Below, piece by piece: positions 9,643-17,107 of a stretch of DNA of 32,389 bases (its first letter is position 1; each line of letters opens with the position of its first letter). The position numbers and the translations under genes are program-made. Source of the stretch: Deltaproteobacteria bacterium (GTDB taxonomy: Bacteria > Desulfobacterota > Dissulfuribacteria > Dissulfuribacterales > QOAL01); NCBI GenBank assembly GCA_027025395.1, contig JALVQQ010000206.1, positions 1 to 32,389 on the forward strand, in the 5' to 3' direction. A model generated the notes under the pieces. It was not told where the DNA came from and made no database searches. It saw only the letters and a list, made by a program, of their open reading frames with translations.

Positions 9643-10074
9643 ATGTACACACTGGTTGTTACCATACATATAATAGTTTGCATTATTCTGGTGCTGACTG
9701 TTTTGCTGCAGCAGGGTAAGGGAGCAGAGGTTGGTGCGGTTTTCGGGTCCAGCGAGGCCATGTTTGGCAGTGCCGGTCCGGCGTCGGCACTTAACAAGCT
9801 TACCACCGTGGTTGCAATTATCTTTATGATAACCTCGCTGGGGCTGACCTATCTTGCGGCTCATCGCACCGGCAGTTCCGTCATGGAGAGTGTGAAGGTC
9901 CAGGCGCCCGCAACGCTGCCTGCGGAAGAGGCACCGGCGGAAGTGCCTCCCTTGCAGCATCCAGGGGCTGAAAAGGCGGAACCTGCTGCAAAAGATGTTC
10001 AGCAGCCAGCTGCCGGCAGCAGCGGGGCCGAAAAAGCAGAACCACAGCAAACATCAGTTCCTGCAAAAAAATAA
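9643..10074 (+). CDS. secG: preprotein translocase subunit SecG with Ala/Pro/Glu-rich C-terminal tail
   Basis: VLTVLLQQGKGAEVGAVFGSSEAMFGSAGPASALNKLTTVVAIIFMITSLGLTYLA is typical SecG. The low-complexity tail contains GAEKAEP twice. Confidence 0.92.
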   Translation: MYTLVVTIHIIVCIILVLTVLLQQGKGAEVGAVFGSSEAMFGSAGPASALNKLTTVVAIIFMITSLGLTYLAAHRTGSSVMESVKVQAPATLPAEEAPAEVPPLQHPGAEKAEPAAKDVQQPAAGSSGAEKAEPQQTSVPAKK

Positions 10075-10080
10075 AAACAG

Positions 10081-10167
10081 GCCGAGGTGGTGGAATTGGT
10101 AGACACGCTATCTTGAGGGGGTAGTGGGCAACCGCCCGTGGGGGTTCGAATCCCCCCCTCGGCACCA
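10081..10167 (+). tRNA. tRNA-Leu (anticodon GAG), CCA encoded
   Basis: Acceptor arms GCCGAGG/CCTCGGC, anticodon arm CTATC-TTGAGGG-GGTAG (anticodon GAG), long variable arm, T-arm GGGGTTCGAATCCCC, 3' ACCA. Confidence 0.96.
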
Positions 10168-10180
10168 GTCGGAAATAATG

Positions 10181-10211
10181 CCCGTAATCTTCGTAGGTTA
10201 CGGGCTTTTTT
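10181..10211 (+). terminator. Rho-independent terminator after tRNA-Leu
   Basis: CCCGTAA-TCTTCGTAGG-TTACGGG followed by CTTTTTT. Confidence 0.85.
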
Positions 10212-10287
10212 AGTATCTGCTTTACAGGAAGAAGAGTTCCTCATAGTGTGAACTCTTTACTCTTCGAAAGGTCAGGAGGGTTTTGGG

Positions 10288-10614
10288 GTGAGACAGTATT
10301 CCATAGATGAACTTGGTCCGGCCAAGGTAAGGGAAGTCAGGGAGTATCTGGATTCCCATTGTGAAAAGTCTGGTCTTGAGAATATATATTGGTTGCGCAT
10401 CCCTGACGACATGCTCTCTCCCGACCAGTATTCCCACAAGCAATGTCAGCCCCATTGTGCTGGCATTGAGGTAGGAGAAAGACAAGTGGTGTTTGAAATG
10501 CTGGTCAGGAGCCGTAACAGCCTGAAGTGCAGTTGCATATCCTATGCGACTGCCCAGCAGAGACAGTTTATCCTTGCGTTTGCTGACAGGATGTGCCAGG
10601 AGTTGGGATTATGA
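10288..10614 (+). CDS. small conserved-looking hypothetical protein, Cys-containing
   Basis: 108-aa ORF; its stop overlaps the next start (ATGA, 10611-10614). Contains KQCQPHC and SLKCSC Cys pairs. No family recognised. Confidence 0.7.
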   Translation: MRQYSIDELGPAKVREVREYLDSHCEKSGLENIYWLRIPDDMLSPDQYSHKQCQPHCAGIEVGERQVVFEMLVRSRNSLKCSCISYATAQQRQFILAFADRMCQELGL

Positions 10615-11714
10615 TTCAGGTTAATCTGGACTGCGAGGGACCGCTCACACAGAATGACAATGCGTATGAACTGTGTGAAAAGTTTATTCCTCGGGGCGGA
10701 ATTTTTTTTGCCAATGTCAGCAGGTACGATGATTATCTGGCGGATGTCGTCAGGAGACCTGGCTACAAGGCCGGGGATACCCTGAAGCTTGTACTTCCAT
10801 TCCTTAAGGCAAGCGGTGTTACATCAGCGGCAATGAGGGAGTTTTCCGCTGCCACTCTAAGGCTGCTTCCCGGCACAAGGCAGATGCTTCCCCGGATGGC
10901 GGCCCGGTTTCCGGTCTTTATCATAAGCACCAGTTACCGCCCCTACCTAGATGCACTTTGTGATGTTACGGGGTTCCCGCCGGATAATATCTACTGCACC
11001 GAGTGTGATATTGATGCGTACACCATTCCAGATTCGGAAAGAAAGCTGCTAATGGAACTGGCTGGTGAAATTGCCGCACAGCCCATGATGTCCTGGCCCC
11101 ATGATGCCGCGGGAGTCGAAGACCTTGACCGTGAGACAGCCTGCGTCCTTGAACGCCTTGAAGAGATATTCTGGCGTATTATTCCAGGCATGAAGGCTGG
11201 CAGGATGCTTGACGAGATAAATCCGGTAGGCGGAACGGAAAAGGCAGTGGCAGTGAGTGAAAGCCTTGAGCGTACCGGCCTTCGGCCTTCGGATGTCTTT
11301 TATGCGGGAGATAGCATAACAGATGTGCAGGCCCTTGAACTTGTAAGGGAGGGAGGGGGAGCCGCGCTCTCATTCAATGGCAACTCCTATGCGGTCCGTT
11401 CGGCCTCCTGGGCCTGTCTTTCTCCTGCAACGGCGGTTATCGGGGCGTTGGCGGAGGCAATGGGGAATTCAGGCGTTGCATCACTTGCAACAATGAGTTT
11501 TGACAGCAGCGGCATGGCGGATGCGGATGCCGTGTGTGACTTTCTGAGGAGAAACGGGGTGGAAGACGATATGTTCGAACTGCTGGCACAGGGGCGGCAT
11601 GAGGAAGAACCAAGAATTTATGATCTTGGTTTGGCGGATATCCCGGCGGTAATTACAGAAAGTGAGGCATTCAGAAAGGGTGTTCGTGGTATTTCAGTGG
11701 GAAATCTTGGTTGA
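10611..11714 (+). CDS. HAD-superfamily protein of the COG4030/EhaR-like type
   Basis: N-terminal motif IQVNLDCEGPLTQNDNAYELCEKFIP resembles archaeal COG4030-type HAD proteins (DCEGP..xNDNA). Late HAD motif VFYAGDSITDVQAL. ATG at 10611 is coupled to the upstream stop. Confidence 0.7.
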   Translation: MIQVNLDCEGPLTQNDNAYELCEKFIPRGGIFFANVSRYDDYLADVVRRPGYKAGDTLKLVLPFLKASGVTSAAMREFSAATLRLLPGTRQMLPRMAARFPVFIISTSYRPYLDALCDVTGFPPDNIYCTECDIDAYTIPDSERKLLMELAGEIAAQPMMSWPHDAAGVEDLDRETACVLERLEEIFWRIIPGMKAGRMLDEINPVGGTEKAVAVSESLERTGLRPSDVFYAGDSITDVQALELVREGGGAALSFNGNSYAVRSASWACLSPATAVIGALAEAMGNSGVASLATMSFDSSGMADADAVCDFLRRNGVEDDMFELLAQGRHEEEPRIYDLGLADIPAVITESEAFRKGVRGISVGNLG

Positions 11715-11831
11715 GGTCGGCAAGGGGCTGGTAAATTGCCCTTAACCGGGCCGGGGCATCGTCTGAGCTGGGCTGGAAATACCGCTGAAAACCCATGGAT
11801 TTGGTGCAAAGTGAGGTCTTTTCAAAAAAAC

Positions 11832-11861
11832 TTGATTGAGTATGTATGGTCTTGCTACAAT
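11832..11861 (+). promoter_or_regulatory. candidate sigma-70-type promoter
   Basis: TTGATT - 18 nt - TACAAT, about 100 bp upstream of the 11963 start. Confidence 0.4.
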
Positions 11862-11962
11862 GAAACAGTTATACAGTGATGTGCGGCATCTGTTTCTTTA
11901 ATGCCAACGCCTTGGCGATTTCTTTTATGTTGATATGATGTTTGAGTATCAGGAGCTGCATA

Positions 11963-12259
11963 ATGGCCAAAATATTAACTATTCACGGCAGGAGCCGAAC
12001 CGGACTCGGGCGGGCGAGGAAGCTGGAACACATAAAGGATGAGCTGGCAAGATACCACGGCATTGATCTTGATGAACTTATGGCCTCCGGCCCGGCCAGC
12101 GGCCTTACAATCGACCAGTTTGAAGAGCTGTCAGAGAGCATCCTGCACGCAATAGATGATTTCTGCGAGAATCATCCACGGGTGACGGTGCATGATGTGC
12201 TTTACACGCTTGAAAATGTGAAGGATATCATAAAAGACAACCCGGTTGATGGTGAGTAG
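11963..12259 (+). CDS. small hypothetical protein
   Basis: MAKILTIHGRSRTGLGRARKLEHIKDELARYHGIDLDELMAS...; ATG at 11963 with AGGAG 5-8 nt upstream. No family recognised. Confidence 0.65.
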   Translation: MAKILTIHGRSRTGLGRARKLEHIKDELARYHGIDLDELMASGPASGLTIDQFEELSESILHAIDDFCENHPRVTVHDVLYTLENVKDIIKDNPVDGE

Positions 12260-12352
12260 TTGCCCACACGGATTTATGCTTCATGGACAGGCGCGGATCT
12301 GGCAAGTCATGTCCCGTTTTTCATTATCTCTCAATGGTCCTGTACAACCTCA

Positions 12353-12580
12353 CTAATCTATTTTTTTGATTTCAATCTGTTGAGCCTCTTCGTGCCTGAG
12401 GCTTACATGATATCCTTTTAATTCATATTCTACAGGGTCTTTAAGTGGCGCGTATTTAATGACTTTGACCGTGGCCCCTGTTATAAATCCCATTTCAAGC
12501 AGCCGTTTTTTGAATGGGCCCTTGGCATTCACCTTTATTACTTTGCCCTGTTCGCCCTTGTGCAGCTCATCAAGATTCAT
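12353..12580 (-). CDS. FeoA-domain protein (stand-alone)
   Basis: MNLDELHKGEQGKVIKVNAKGPFKKRLLEMGFITGATVKVIKYAPLKDPVEYELKGYHVSLRHEEAQQIEI has the FeoA SH3-like pattern (RLLEMGF..G..V.V...APL.DP.....G...SLR..EA..I). Start reassigned to the ATG at 12580. Confidence 0.88.
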   Translation of the reverse strand: MNLDELHKGEQGKVIKVNAKGPFKKRLLEMGFITGATVKVIKYAPLKDPVEYELKGYHVSLRHEEAQQIEIKKID

Positions 12581-12640
12581 GATTTTCTTAATAATTATAT
12601 CCTGTTGAAAGTTATGAACAGACCCTTTGCCTGCCCTTGA

Positions 12641-12673
12641 AGTATTGGTATGCCTTCCGGCATACCGGATACT
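12641..12673. repeat. inverted repeat upstream of feoA
   Basis: AGTAT-T-GGTATGCC-TTCC-GGCATACC-GG-ATACT: 8-bp perfect inner stem plus 5-bp outer stem separated by a small internal loop. Confidence 0.75.
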
Positions 12674-12892
12674 CTTCGTAACCGTAACACCTGCCAGCAG
12701 GATGTGCAATCATAAGGAAGTCAAGCCGGATACTGGCATTACGCCCATGCCGTCTTTCAAAAAAAAAGATTTGCTGTTATCCTTGGGAAGAAACATGGGA
12801 AAAGGTTCCCTTGTCAAAAACATATATATATTCCAGGCAATTAATCTCAATGTTTCTGGGATCATAAGGAAAGTGCAAGGAGTGAGATTCTT

Positions 12893-13279
12893 ATGGCAAA
12901 GGTAGCAGTCGGTGGTTCAAGAAGTTTTGATTCCTACGAGCTTGTCAGGGACGTTCTTGACATGCTTCTTGTAAGCGATGACATATTGTATTCGGGAAAT
13001 GCTCCTGGCGCTGACAGGCTCGGGGAGCGTTATGCAGAAGAAAACGAGATGGAATGGAAAATCATTCCCTCTGAATGGGAAAAGCATGGCCTGAAGGCAA
13101 CCATGATGAGAAATGAAGTGCTGTTAAGGGCCTCGGATTGCGCCATAATATTCTGGGATCGAAAGTCTGAAGGTTCAAAACATATGATAGATATAGCCCT
13201 GAGGGCAAAAAAACTACTGGCCGTGGTTTATCCCGATGGCAACCTGAAACTCCATCTGAATCCCAGAAAATTGGCATGA
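12893..13279 (+). CDS. DUF2493/YspA-like SLOG-superfamily protein
   Basis: MAKVAVGGSRSFDSYELVRDVLD...ILYSGNAPGADRLGERYAEEN...HGLKATMMRNEVLLRASDCAIIFWDRKSEGSKHMIDIA: GGSR..., SG.A.GAD..., RN..., W...S.G... pattern of DUF2493. Confidence 0.8.
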   Translation: MAKVAVGGSRSFDSYELVRDVLDMLLVSDDILYSGNAPGADRLGERYAEENEMEWKIIPSEWEKHGLKATMMRNEVLLRASDCAIIFWDRKSEGSKHMIDIALRAKKLLAVVYPDGNLKLHLNPRKLA

Positions 13280-13452
13280 AGTCCGTCGGCCCCTTTTTTT
13301 ATGGTTCCTTTTTGTTATTGGTCCGGCTCGTATGAACCCGGATTGTACAGCCGTCCTTCTATTCCATGGATGCCGAGGGGAGGGACTATGGCAGACAGAG
13401 GCGATGTCAGGATGATGTATATGCTCCTGACTCGTCGGCGCCCTTCAGTTTA

Positions 13453-13480
13453 ATCATGAGAATTTGATCATGAGAATTTG
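13453..13480. repeat. perfect tandem duplication of a 14-mer
   Basis: ATCATGAGAATTTG at 13453-13466 repeated at 13467-13480. Confidence 0.95.
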
Positions 13481-13500
13481 AGCGTATTTTTTTGTTAAGC

Positions 13501-13530
13501 AAAAAAGGCAGGTTGTGGTTTCAACCTGCC
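13501..13530 (-). terminator. Rho-independent terminator of the minus-strand MCP operon
   Basis: Minus strand: GGCAGGTTG-AAACCA-CAACCTGCC-TTTTTT. Confidence 0.85.
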
Positions 13531-13589
13531 CCGGTGGCGCGCGGCGCGCACTGTCTTCAAAGCTTACTATTTGATTTATCTTAAAGATA

Positions 13590-15353
13590 TCAGAACTTGA
13601 ACTCCTGCAGGAGCCTGTCGAGTTTCAGGTAAAGTTCCTTGAGTTCTTCGGCAGACTGTTTTACACGCTGGGCACCTGCATCAGAATCGTTGCTTGCCTC
13701 GGTAATCTGACCGATCATCCGCTCCATCTGCTCCACGGTTTCACCTGTTGACTGCGCACTGGAACTCAGTTCATTCGTGGTTGCGGTCTGTTCTTCAACC
13801 GCTACCGCAATGGTATCCGACATTTCGGAGATCTGCCGTATCACCTCGACAATTTCGTTAATTGCCGTTATTGCGCCATCAACTCCACCCTTGAGTCCCT
13901 GGACACTTTCGTTGATGCCCGTCACGGAATCTCCGGTCTGCTTTGCAAGCTCCTTGATTTCATTTGCAACCACGGCAAAGCCCTTGCCTGCTTCGCCAGC
14001 CCTGGCTGCCTCAATGGTCGCATTAAGGGCAAGCAGGTTGGTCTGTTCTGCAATGGAGCCTATAAGCTGGCTGATTTCGCCGATCTTGTCCGAGGCATCA
14101 CTCAGTTCTCCTATAACCGAGGATGCTGTCTCCGCCTTTTCGCTGGCCTCCAGTGCCACATTCCTTGACATGCTGGTATTCTGGGCTATCTCGGCTACAG
14201 TGGCGTTCATCTCTTCCATTGCGTGGATTACGCCGCTGACCATGTCGCTGGTGCTGGCGACAGATGCGGCGACCTCGTGTGCAAGGCTGCTGGTGGAAGA
14301 TGCGGCTTCGCTCATGTTTTTGGCCTCATCCAGCACATGATCCGCCTCCCGGCCAACGTGTCTGGCATTGTTGCTGACCTTTGCCACCAGTTCACGAATC
14401 CTTGCGATGAATGCATTGATGAGCGTGGAAACTTCATCGACTTCGGTGGTGATGGCACCTTGGTAAACCTTGCATTCACTGCAACTGCTATATGTTCCAT
14501 CAAGTATCCTGGGACAGTGAACCTCGGTGGCATAACTTCCAGATTCGTGCCAGCAGTGGGCTTCCTTGCCATAAGAGGGACAGTCCGGCTTGTCGCAGTT
14601 CATCTCCATTGAGCAGTTTGCGGCAGTTACCTCTATCTGCTTCCTGAGATCTGCTTCCCCGGTGGCAAGATCCTTCATCCGGCTGGAAAGCTCCCGTATG
14701 GGGTTTATGGCAGTGCTGTTGAGTATGAAGACAAGTACAGGTATTGCCAGGGCTATAAGCACGGCAACGATTGACAGTATCTGTATCATGCTGCGGTTTT
14801 TGGCAAGAATTACGGCGGAAATGTCGCGTTTTACCAGTATGGCGCCAAGAACCGGATTGGATGAACCGTGACAGTGAAAACATGCGTGTTGATTTTTAAG
14901 TACGTGAAGCCCGTAGAGGGTGCCGGTGTCACCAGCCTTTACTACCTGTATCACAGGTTCTTCAGATGCCCGGGAAACGGCTTCGGTTCCCCTCCGGGCC
15001 ACACTTTCAGGGATTTTTTGCCACAGGTTTGTACCTTCTTCATGCTGATCCGGGGCATAGGTGATTTCTCCCTTGCTGGTAACGATATAGACCTGGATGT
15101 CATTTTTCATGTCTCTGACGATGCGCCTTACTCCCGCGTCGTCTCCAACGGTCATGGGGAACAGTATTGCCTCGTGCACGGCGTCAAGGGCCATTTGGGC
15201 CTGGTTAAGTTCATTTTCCCTGCTGATCTTTTCAACCGAGTCATAGTGCAGGAACAGCATGGTGGCCGTGCCAGCAAGAAAGAAGAATATTACAGGGCCA
15301 AGGATACGAATTTTGATGCCCCTGATGGCGAACAGCCTTGATACCAGTTTCAT
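13590..15353 (-). CDS. methyl-accepting chemotaxis protein with periplasmic c-type heme motif and cytoplasmic Cys-rich insert
   Basis: N-terminal TM ([23 protein letters not shown]), periplasmic domain with HACFHCHG (CxxCH encoded at 14868-14882), second TM, HAMP-like segment, Cys-rich segment [23 protein letters not shown]...[19 protein letters not shown], signalling hairpin [48 protein letters not shown] at 15353. Confidence 0.93.
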   Translation of the reverse strand: MKLVSRLFAIRGIKIRILGPVIFFFLAGTATMLFLHYDSVEKISRENELNQAQMALDAVHEAILFPMTVGDDAGVRRIVRDMKNDIQVYIVTSKGEITYAPDQHEEGTNLWQKIPESVARRGTEAVSRASEEPVIQVVKAGDTGTLYGLHVLKNQHACFHCHGSSNPVLGAILVKRDISAVILAKNRSMIQILSIVAVLIALAIPVLVFILNSTAINPIRELSSRMKDLATGEADLRKQIEVTAANCSMEMNCDKPDCPSYGKEAHCWHESGSYATEVHCPRILDGTYSSCSECKVYQGAITTEVDEVSTLINAFIARIRELVAKVSNNARHVGREADHVLDEAKNMSEAASSTSSLAHEVAASVASTSDMVSGVIHAMEEMNATVAEIAQNTSMSRNVALEASEKAETASSVIGELSDASDKIGEISQLIGSIAEQTNLLALNATIEAARAGEAGKGFAVVANEIKELAKQTGDSVTGINESVQGLKGGVDGAITAINEIVEVIRQISEMSDTIAVAVEEQTATTNELSSSAQSTGETVEQMERMIGQITEASNDSDAGAQRVKQSAEELKELYLKLDRLLQEFKF

Positions 15354-15367
15354 GAGTATTACCTCCC

Positions 15368-15865
15368 TTAATGAGCACCGCCGTGGAGCAGGGGCTTGAA
15401 GTTGAAGGCCTTTACGCGGTCTTTTGAGTGGCACTTGCTGCACTGCCTTGCGGAAAGGCGGTCGGCGCCTAATATGTCAGCGGGGTCTCCGGATTCCACG
15501 TGTTTTTCTCCGGGGCCGTGGCAGACCTCGCATCCGGCATGGGCCATGTCCGGCGTGGTGTTTTCGTCAATAAAGCCGCCGGGTTTCCCATAGCCTGTGG
15601 TATGGCAGTGATAGCATGTTTTAACCTCCTTGCCGGAGAGATGGTCTCTCATTTTTTTTATGGCGTTGAATGAGTGGGCCTTTTTTGCATATTTTTTGAA
15701 ATTTTTGTAGGGCTCTTCATGACACTCCCTGCATGCCTCGGTTCCGACATACCTGTTTTCAGCAAGCGCTGCTGAAGTTGAAAAAAGCAGCAGGAGTGCC
15801 AGTATGACAGTTGTCAGGCAGTAATGTTTAATATAAAAATATATGTCTGAAAAATTTTTGAACAT
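15368..15865 (-). CDS. secreted tetraheme c-type cytochrome
   Basis: Signal peptide-like N-terminus ([15 protein letters not shown]) and four CxxCH motifs (CRECH, CYHCH, CEVCH, CSKCH). ATG at 15865; ends 14 bp before the MCP start. Confidence 0.9.
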   Translation of the reverse strand: MFKNFSDIYFYIKHYCLTTVILALLLLFSTSAALAENRYVGTEACRECHEEPYKNFKKYAKKAHSFNAIKKMRDHLSGKEVKTCYHCHTTGYGKPGGFIDENTTPDMAHAGCEVCHGPGEKHVESGDPADILGADRLSARQCSKCHSKDRVKAFNFKPLLHGGAH

Positions 15866-15915
15866 AAACTTCCCCTCTGCTTGTATCATTTTGACTTGCC
15901 TGGCAAAAGGAACTG

Positions 15916-15970
15916 CCGGCATGATTCTTTGTAAAGGCTATCCCGAGGTTGTAAGCAGCAAGAATGCCGG
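15916..15970 (-). other. stem-loop in 5' leader of the cytochrome-MCP operon
   Basis: CCGGCAT(GAT)TCTT ... AAGAATGCCGG on the + strand: 7+4 bp complementary arms with a 3-nt bulge. Confidence 0.5.
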
Positions 15971-16063
15971 GTTACGTCTCATGTGCCCTGCACGTCTCAT
16001 CTTCGGCAAATTCGCAGGCTGCATAATCCTTGAGACAGCCGGTATGCTCCCTGAATGTCTATT

Positions 16064-16090
16064 TTATCGGCATGTCTTGAGCAAATATTA
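16064..16090 (-). promoter_or_regulatory. sigma-28 (FliA) promoter candidate for the cytochrome-MCP operon
   Basis: Minus strand TAATATTT-N11-GCCGATAA versus the enterobacterial FliA consensus TAAAGTTT-N11-GCCGATAA: -10 is 8/8, -35 is 6/8, spacer exact. Confidence 0.75.
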
Positions 16091-16185
16091 AGCAAATGTA
16101 GAATAAGGCCTGGAGTTTTTGGGCGAGGTTCCAGGCGGGAGACAGGAGGAGACTGCATGCCGGAGCAGGGCAAAAGCGCATGGGA

Positions 16186-17094
16186 TCAGCGGGATGAAGC
16201 CACCTTTCCGGCGCGGCCGGGGAGTGTGATGGCGGCAAACCGCCTTGTGGGTACAGGCCGTGCCTGGCTCGTTAGCCTGTCTGCCATTTCGCCAAGGGTG
16301 ATGGCGCTGCCATGCCTTTTCAGGAGTTCAGGTATGAGCCTTTTGAAAAAGGCGGCATAGGGACCGCCTTCCACCTCCGCGTGCACCGCAAGCACTGGAT
16401 ATTTTTCCGAAGCAAGCGCATTGCAGAGTACCCTGGCCATTTCCGGTTCGCTTTTGCAGCCCGAAGCCAGCAGCTCCTCGATGCATGGTCCGGTGGTTGG
16501 AATCTGCAGCAGCGGCAGGGTTCTGCCCTTGATTTCAAGGTAGCACGGCGGGCCCTGACGCAGGTCACTTGCCCACCTGAGGCCAAGGCCAGCCTCAACC
16601 TCAAGACTCTGTTCGGTCGCCTGCCAGCCCGGCGCGGCGACTGCATGGGGCCTGGAACCCAGGATTTTTTCATGCGCCCTGAATGCCGCGTCAAATTCGG
16701 CACGGATCTCAGCCCTGGACATCTCATGCAGATGATCCTGCCATTTCCTGTGGTCCCAGGCATGAACAGCGATCTCATGACCTGCCGTGGCAATATTCCT
16801 TACAAGGTCAGGAAAGGCTGTGGCGATTGGCCGGGCCGGAAGGAGTGTTCCTGAAAGAATCGTTCGCCACCCATAAAGGGAAGGGGCGCTGGTGTTCAGC
16901 ATCTTTTTGAGAAATGCCGTGTCCCTGAATAGCCTGAAGATCGCCCTGCCTGCGTTGTCAGGGCCGTAGGAGAGACAGAAAGTAGCCTTTATCCCAAATG
17001 CTTCAAGTGTTTCAAGCAGAACAGGAACACCATCCCGCATTCCGTCATGGGTGTCCACATCAATTTTGAATGCAACCGCGTGTCTTTTGCTCAT
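16186..17094 (-). CDS. arnD: ArnD-like polysaccharide deacetylase/deformylase
   Basis: FKIDVDTHDGMRDGVPVLLETLEAFGIKATFCLSYGPDNAGRAIFR, GHEIAVHAWDHRKWQD, AAPGWQ resemble ArnD deformylases. Confidence 0.8.
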   Translation of the reverse strand: MSKRHAVAFKIDVDTHDGMRDGVPVLLETLEAFGIKATFCLSYGPDNAGRAIFRLFRDTAFLKKMLNTSAPSLYGWRTILSGTLLPARPIATAFPDLVRNIATAGHEIAVHAWDHRKWQDHLHEMSRAEIRAEFDAAFRAHEKILGSRPHAVAAPGWQATEQSLEVEAGLGLRWASDLRQGPPCYLEIKGRTLPLLQIPTTGPCIEELLASGCKSEPEMARVLCNALASEKYPVLAVHAEVEGGPYAAFFKRLIPELLKRHGSAITLGEMADRLTSQARPVPTRRFAAITLPGRAGKVASSR

Positions 17095-17107
17095 GCAAGC
17101 CAGTTAA

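Noticed and set aside
12627-12905. 92-aa plus-strand ORF between feoA and the SLOG gene
   Set aside because: Crosses the feoA upstream palindrome and overlaps the SLOG start; no family or SD support.
13777-14612. Plus-strand ORFs opposite the MCP signalling domain
   Set aside because: Ser/Ala/Ile-rich translation is the reverse complement of the MCP coiled coil.
15866-16063. c-di-GMP-I (GEMM) riboswitch upstream of the cytochrome
   Set aside because: Considered because such riboswitches precede cytochrome genes in related bacteria, but I could not match the GEMM core; reported only as an unassigned leader.
16100-16140. GCCTGGA...TCCAGGC arms after the arnD-like gene as a terminator
   Set aside because: Large loop and no clean U-tract immediately after the stem on either strand.
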